Assembly (NCBI GenBank): GCA_015222065.1
Contig: JADFUQ010000081.1
Coordinates: forward strand, 1 to 8,212
Length of the DNA: 8,212 nt
From: Bacteroidota bacterium
GTDB taxonomy: Bacteria > Bacteroidota > Bacteroidia > Bacteroidales > VadinHA17
Direction: 5' to 3'
Below are positions 5,364-8,212 of this stretch, in pieces; the first letter of the stretch is position 1; every line of letters begins with the position of its first letter. The translations under genes and the position numbers were made by a program. The notes beneath the pieces are model-generated. The model was not told the DNA's origin and did not search any database. It saw nothing but the letters and a program-made list of their open reading frames with translations.

Positions 5364-5777
5364 ATGTCATTAAATCAAAGGTTTAATAAAGTATTGGAAA
5401 CAACGGGGACATCTCAAACTAAGCTTGCTAAGGCTTGGGGAGTTACGAAACAGCAGGTTAATAATCTGACACGAGGGACAAACCCTGTAGGCTTAAAAAT
5501 AGTAAAGCAAATACTTGACTATTGGCCTTCCTTAAATGCCAACTGGTTCATTAATGGTACCGGTAAGATGTGGTTGAAAGATGGCAGATTTGAAAAAGTG
5601 AATGAGGATGCAGGGTCGTATAATAGTAAATATAACGAGCTACAAAAAATCAAAAATGAAAATATTAAGTTGCTGAAAGAGATAAATCAACTGCACAAAA
5701 AAAATCTTGAGTTATCAGAGAAATACCAAAAGCTTTTTGAGAAACTTTTGGATGAAAAAGAGAAGAAAGAATATTAG
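5364..5777 (+). CDS. XRE-family transcriptional regulator with C-terminal coiled coil, 137 aa
   Basis: Residues 4-70 are a Cro/C1-type helix-turn-helix domain: FNKVLETTGTSQTKLAKAWG then VTKQQVNNLTRGTNPVGLK, with the recognition helix at about 27-36. The segment LDYWPSLNANWFINGTGKMW (51-70) is the Bacteroidota XRE signature, usually seen as FP.INP.WLL.G.G.M. From about 86 to 137 the protein is a long Lys/Glu/Leu-rich helix with heptad-like spacing (for example IKNENIKLLKEINQLHKK), probably a dimerisation coiled coil. No peptidase or ligand-binding domain is present. It is divergent from the 76-aa HTH gene and shares its control region, so mutual repression or autoregulation is likely. Similar proteins occur in prophages and mobile elements, but no phage gene flanks it here. 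ATG 5364 is the first in frame and gives the normal domain start. Confidence 0.88.
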   Translation: MSLNQRFNKVLETTGTSQTKLAKAWGVTKQQVNNLTRGTNPVGLKIVKQILDYWPSLNANWFINGTGKMWLKDGRFEKVNEDAGSYNSKYNELQKIKNENIKLLKEINQLHKKNLELSEKYQKLFEKLLDEKEKKEY

Positions 5778-5787
5778 TACAAGAATC

Positions 5788-5820
5788 AGTCATCAGACCA
5801 CTCCAGGTGGTCTGACGACT
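5788..5820. terminator. Strong hairpin, probable bidirectional terminator
   Basis: AGTC-A-TCAGACCAC (5788-5801) pairs with GTGGTCTGA-C-GACT (5807-5820) around a 5-base loop: 13 pairs and one A/C mismatch. It starts 10 bases after the stop of the XRE gene and lies before the 3' end of the convergent 62-aa gene, so it could stop both transcripts. The following sequence (ATTTAAG on +, GATTCTTGT on -) is only modestly T-rich, so a transcript-end structure or a mobile palindrome remains possible. Confidence 0.6.
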
Positions 5821-5860
5821 ATTTAAGAATGCTGTGAAAAAGAAGAAATGACTAAAATGC

Positions 5861-6049
5861 CTATTTTTTATCCTTTGGCCATTGGATAAGCCGGCATAAA
5901 ACAACACCAACTGACATTCCCATTGCCAAGACAAGCCAGAATCCTGCACGAGCAGGGCTTATCTCTATTTCTGAATAAAATACCAGGTATAAACAAAATG
6001 TGATTATAACCGGTAAAAACGGATACAAAATTGATTTTCGATTTCTCAT
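5861..6049 (-). CDS. Small two-TM membrane protein, 62 aa
   Basis: The family is not recognised. The product begins with a basic MRNRK, has a first membrane segment at about residues 7-25 (ILYPFLPVIITFCLYLVFY), a short loop with EIEISPARAG, a second segment at about 36-54 (AGFWLVLAMGMSVGVVLCRL), and a basic tail (QWPKDKK). Both ends would be cytoplasmic, giving a hairpin inner-membrane topology. It lies downstream of the TIM-barrel gene on the same strand, separated by 99 A/T-rich bases, and converges with the XRE gene. The start codon and its surroundings (6013-6063) are duplicated in degraded form at 2272-2322. Conservation of that copy's first codons suggests that the ATG at 6049 is the true start and that a relative of this gene once stood next to pckA. 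Confidence 0.7.
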   Translation of the reverse strand: MRNRKSILYPFLPVIITFCLYLVFYSEIEISPARAGFWLVLAMGMSVGVVLCRLIQWPKDKK

Positions 6050-6148
6050 GATCTAATTCTTTTTATAAATATAAATAAAATCATACAGTTATTTTTATCT
6101 GCTTTTGAGATGCACCGATTAATAATCAAATCCTATAAATATCTGATA

Positions 6149-6844
6149 TTACGCAAAAGCATCCCTCAACAGTTTCAGGCTTTTAGGGATAGCTGTTTCA
6201 GATGATTCCTGTCCTTCGAACTCAAGTGAAATATATCCCCTGTAATCATGTTTTTTCAGGATACCAGCAATTTTTTTATAATCAATATCCAGGGTGTACC
6301 ATTTTCCTCCTCCAAAATATGTCTTTGCCTGTACAAGCATTGCATACGGGATATTCTGATCAAACGATTTTATTGTACCCCATCTTCCTGTATTCAGACG
6401 CATAGTCGGAATACCAAGTTTATAGGCAAGTTCAATCTGGTGAATTGTTTTTTTTATATTCTTTTCACGGTACTCCTTATCCGGAGATAAAAATCCCTGG
6501 TGTGTTGAAAACCCCATCAGGTCGAGCCCGTTATGAAAAGCCCGGCGCTTTAATTTCTGAAGGTAGGCATTATCTTCAGAGGTCATTTGCACAAGCAGTA
6601 TCTCAACACCATCAAAACCCATCCGGGCTGTCTGGTCAATACACTTTTCAATTGGCACATCTTCCCTGGGTCCGTTAAACTGCCAGAATGAATAGGTTGA
6701 TACACCAATAGGATTTGGTTTCCCTGAGGGAATATCCTTTTTTGACTTTTTTTCACCAGCTATTACAATTTTTGCTGATAATGTTGAAAAACCTGCTCCT
6801 GCTATTGCAAGGCTTGTCAGAAAATTTCTTCTTGTTGTTGTCAT
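6149..6844 (-). CDS. Tat-exported sugar phosphate isomerase/epimerase-like TIM-barrel protein with internal deletion
   Basis: Residues 1-30 are a Tat signal: TTRRNFLTSL (twin-arginine RRNFL) then a mild hydrophobic stretch with small residues and LSA. The mature part belongs to the xylose-isomerase-like (AP_endonuc_2) superfamily: IGVSTYSFW (46-54), CIDQTARMGFDGVEIL (68-83), KLKRRAFHNGLDLMGFSTHQ (97-116), IELAYKLGIPTMRLNTGRWG (137-156), then VQAKTYFGGGKWYTLDIDY (171-189) and YRGYISLEFEG (201-211). Family members are normally about 300 residues; this has 231. From family knowledge, about 85 residues expected between SFD (160-162) and QNIPYAM (163-169) are absent, with the frame kept. The missing part usually carries the LENH and DTGNF segments with central metal ligands, so catalysis is doubtful. 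It lies 41 bases after the GATase1-like gene and probably shares its transcript. Confidence 0.82.
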   Translation of the reverse strand: MTTTRRNFLTSLAIAGAGFSTLSAKIVIAGEKKSKKDIPSGKPNPIGVSTYSFWQFNGPREDVPIEKCIDQTARMGFDGVEILLVQMTSEDNAYLQKLKRRAFHNGLDLMGFSTHQGFLSPDKEYREKNIKKTIHQIELAYKLGIPTMRLNTGRWGTIKSFDQNIPYAMLVQAKTYFGGGKWYTLDIDYKKIAGILKKHDYRGYISLEFEGQESSETAIPKSLKLLRDAFA

Positions 6845-6861
6845 AATAGTTAGTTTTTACT

Positions 6862-6904
6862 ACCGGCCTGACCGATCCGGGTTTTTCACCGGTCTGATCT
6901 GTTT
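6862..6904. repeat. GACCGGT-type repeat, copy B, between two co-directional genes
   Basis: Two imperfect units, ACCGGCCTGACCGAT (6862-6876) and ACCGGTCTGATCTGT (6888-6902), lie 26 bases apart. Positions 6877-6904 match 2323-2350, both beginning CCGGGTTTTTCACCGGTCTG. The repeat fills most of the 41-base gap between the GATase1-like and TIM-barrel genes and supplies the last codons and stop of the former. In mRNA, such palindromes could affect stability or relative expression of the two genes. Confidence 0.6.
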
Positions 6905-7683
6905 GGTATAAGCAATCCAAGACATTTCTGCCAGAAGGTATTATAATGTTCCCAATACACAAAATTACAGCCCCAGTGTGGTGCAGGATCAGATGTATAG
7001 GCAAGCACATTCCCCTTGCCAACTTTTCCCCATGCTAATAACGGGTCTCCGGTTTCCCTGATATTCAGTATTGACTTGAATCCTTTACGTGGCAGGGTTT
7101 GGTTATATCCCAATATAGGTGGGAATTCATCTATTGGCAGGTCATCCAGGAAGTTACCTGTTTCATCAGTAGATTCCGGCAGGAAGCCTTCAGTACTTTC
7201 AACCAGGTCTTCATGATCAAGACATTGAACGGGTAATATTTCTTTTAAGCCGGTACGATTCCATCCCCCCTTCCCCATTTCACCGGTAAAAGAAAGCCAT
7301 CCACCCAGGAACATGGCCGATTTTCCCTGTTTAATTGCCTCGACGGTGAGCCTGATACGGTCGGGGAAAGTCAGTACCTTTTTGCCAAACTTCTCACGAT
7401 TAAAAAAACTGGGGGACAATTGAAAGCATTTGGCCTCCACATCACTAAATATAATTACATCATATTCATCCAACACCTTTTCATATTCACCGGGTCCCAT
7501 CCGGTAAAAATCCCAGGTCGAAACAGACTCTACTTCAGTCTGCCGGTTCGACTCCAGTGCTTCTTTCAACCACTTACCATAATTGAATAATTCCAATCCT
7601 TTATGGACATAATTAAATGGCGATTCTGCAAACACCGGACCAGTCATGATGGCCCAGTCGCCAATGTAAAAAACCTTGGTCAT
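6886..7683 (-). CDS. Putative glutamine amidotransferase-like (GATase1-like, DUF1355-type) protein
   Basis: The 265-residue protein matches the pattern of the putative glutamine amidotransferase domain family (class I GATase fold). It starts with a beta strand (TKVFYIGDW) and has YDVIIFSDV (74-82), a QLSP segment (88-91), GKSAMFLGGWLSFTGEMGKGG (120-140, the most diagnostic block), the LPV / EGFLPE region, PPILGYNQTLPRKG (188-201), GDPLLAWGKVGKGNVLAYTSD (212-232) and APHWGCNFVYW (234-244). No signal peptide is present, so it is cytoplasmic. The family lacks a firmly assigned reaction; it often occurs beside sugar or ThuA-like metabolic genes and may only use the fold for binding. The last residues (NRSDR) are encoded by the GACCGGT repeat and are probably not part of the ancestral domain. 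It is divergent from the aldo/keto reductase gene and upstream of the TIM-barrel gene. Confidence 0.82.
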   Translation of the reverse strand: MTKVFYIGDWAIMTGPVFAESPFNYVHKGLELFNYGKWLKEALESNRQTEVESVSTWDFYRMGPGEYEKVLDEYDVIIFSDVEAKCFQLSPSFFNREKFGKKVLTFPDRIRLTVEAIKQGKSAMFLGGWLSFTGEMGKGGWNRTGLKEILPVQCLDHEDLVESTEGFLPESTDETGNFLDDLPIDEFPPILGYNQTLPRKGFKSILNIRETGDPLLAWGKVGKGNVLAYTSDPAPHWGCNFVYWEHYNTFWQKCLGLLIPNRSDR

Positions 7684-7745
7684 AATCTGTAATTTTTAAT
7701 TATTCGTAACTACTTAGTGTCTTATTTTTGGAATGACTAAATGAA

Positions 7746-7789
7746 GAAGTGACTAAAGTTAAAACTTCTTCTCAACTTTAGTTCACTTT
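7746..7789. repeat. Long imperfect inverted repeat in the divergent intergenic region
   Basis: GTGACTAAAGTT (7749-7760) pairs with AACTTTAGTTCAC (7774-7786) with a single bulged T, and the stem extends two or three pairs further out; the interior is 13 bases. A competing stem, GAAGAAGT (7743-7750) with ACTTCTTC (7764-7771), shares part of the same sequence, so two alternative folds exist. It lies 62 bases from the GATase1-like start and 137 bases from the aldo/keto reductase start. It could be an operator, a transcript-end structure or a small repeat element. Confidence 0.5.
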
Positions 7790-7925
7790 CAGTACTGATT
7801 AGTTACAATTATTCAATTCTAAGAATTCTAATTATCTCTAAATATACCCAAGATTGTCGAAATCTCAAATTGTTAATTAATCAGGATTTTTCATTAAATT
7901 GAAGCAAATTTTAAAATTGAAACCA

Positions 7926-8212
7926 ATGAGCCTGAAAAAAACAAACCGCCGCAATTTTATCAGGAATTCATCTCTTGCTTTGATCTGTACACCGGTATTG
8001 GGTAAAAGCGCTTTTCTCCCTAATCAGGTTACCGCTGAACCGGAAGAAATTCAAAAAATAAAAAACTATAACACTCTTGGCAGAACCGGTTTTAAAGTCT
8101 CTGATATCGCTTCAGGTTCACCAAGAAGTGAAGCAGTTCTCAGGGCTTTGTTAAAATCAGGAGTGAATTATATTGACACAGGTGAACAATACGGTAACGG
8201 TAATAATGAACG
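7926..8212 (+). CDS. Tat-exported aldo/keto reductase, N-terminal fragment
   Basis: The frame is open from ATG 7926 to the window end (95 complete codons), so the gene is cut off at its 3' side. Residues 6-30 resemble a Tat signal: TNRRNFIRNSSLALICTPVL with the twin arginines at 8-9. From residue 49 it reads NTLGRTGFKVSDI, the conserved N-terminal strand pair of aldo/keto reductases, and GVNYIDTGEQYGNGNNE (79-95) carries the catalytic-tetrad Asp84 and Tyr89. The Lys and His of the tetrad would lie outside the window. The segment between (ASGSPRSEAVLRALLKS) is the short form seen in secreted Bacteroidota members. It would reduce or oxidise a carbonyl/alcohol with NAD(P)H, possibly on a sugar derivative, but the substrate is unknown. 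It is divergent from the GATase1-like and TIM-barrel genes, 242 bases away. Confidence 0.88.
   Translation, partial: MSLKKTNRRNFIRNSSLALICTPVLGKSAFLPNQVTAEPEEIQKIKNYNTLGRTGFKVSDIASGSPRSEAVLRALLKSGVNYIDTGEQYGNGNNE

Noticed and set aside
5665..5949. Minus-strand frame of 94 codons across the hairpin and the XRE gene 3' end
   Set aside because: Passes through the terminator hairpin and overlaps two better-supported genes; reads as translated repeat.
6117..6150. Short palindromes GATTA-A-TAATC (6117-6127) and AATATC-T-GATATT (6138-6150) after the TIM-barrel gene
   Set aside because: A/T-only short dyads are common by chance in this composition and have no T-run to make a terminator.
6753..7022. 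Minus-strand frame containing QTDQTGEKPGSV
   Set aside because: The peptide is the GACCGGT repeat read in another frame, overlapping both the GATase1-like and the TIM-barrel genes.

Overview
The window looks like a chromosomal segment from an AT-rich Bacteroidota, probably a Bacteroidales or Marinilabiliales-type environmental lineage. The evidence is the protein families, the lack of Shine-Dalgarno sequences before most starts, and promoter-like elements of the Bacteroidota type. The best of these is TTTG, 19 bases, TACTTTTG before the methylglyoxal synthase gene. No rRNA, tRNA, CRISPR array, transposase or integrase is visible.

Layout. Positions 1-1113 (+) hold the 3' end of an M16 (insulinase-family) peptidase followed 5 bases later by a class I SAM-dependent O-methyltransferase. 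Then come a small unknown gene on the minus strand (1139-1369) and a divergent exported SH3-like protein (1506-2138). Positions 2139-2510 are a gene-poor stretch with three things of note: a GACCGGT-type palindromic repeat, a low-complexity AAGTAGT tract, and a fragment that matches the start of a small membrane-protein gene 3.7 kb away. Two central-metabolism genes follow on the minus strand: ATP-dependent PEP carboxykinase (2511-4136) and methylglyoxal synthase (4259-4726).

Positions 4802-5820 form a very AT-rich regulatory cassette. A 76-aa HTH protein and a 60-aa single-pass membrane peptide lie on the minus strand, and a 137-aa XRE-type regulator with a coiled-coil tail diverges from them. 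The 103-bp gap between the two regulators contains two dyads built from one AGTAA half-site, overlapping likely promoter elements. A strong hairpin at 5788-5820 closes the module. A 62-aa two-TM protein follows (5861-6049, -).

The right end is a cluster of the kind Bacteroidota use for carbohydrate or secondary metabolism: a GATase1-like domain protein (6886-7683, -), a Tat-exported xylose-isomerase-like TIM-barrel protein (6149-6844, -), and, divergently, the start of a Tat-exported aldo/keto reductase (7926 to the window end, +). The TIM-barrel protein appears to have lost about 85 residues from its catalytic core in frame.

Most functional calls rest on recognised family motifs. The operators, promoters and repeats are read by eye and are inference. 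No clearly new biological system is proven here. The best leads are the divergent two-regulator switch with its small membrane peptide, the in-frame gutted isomerase, and the duplicated start region of the small membrane-protein gene.
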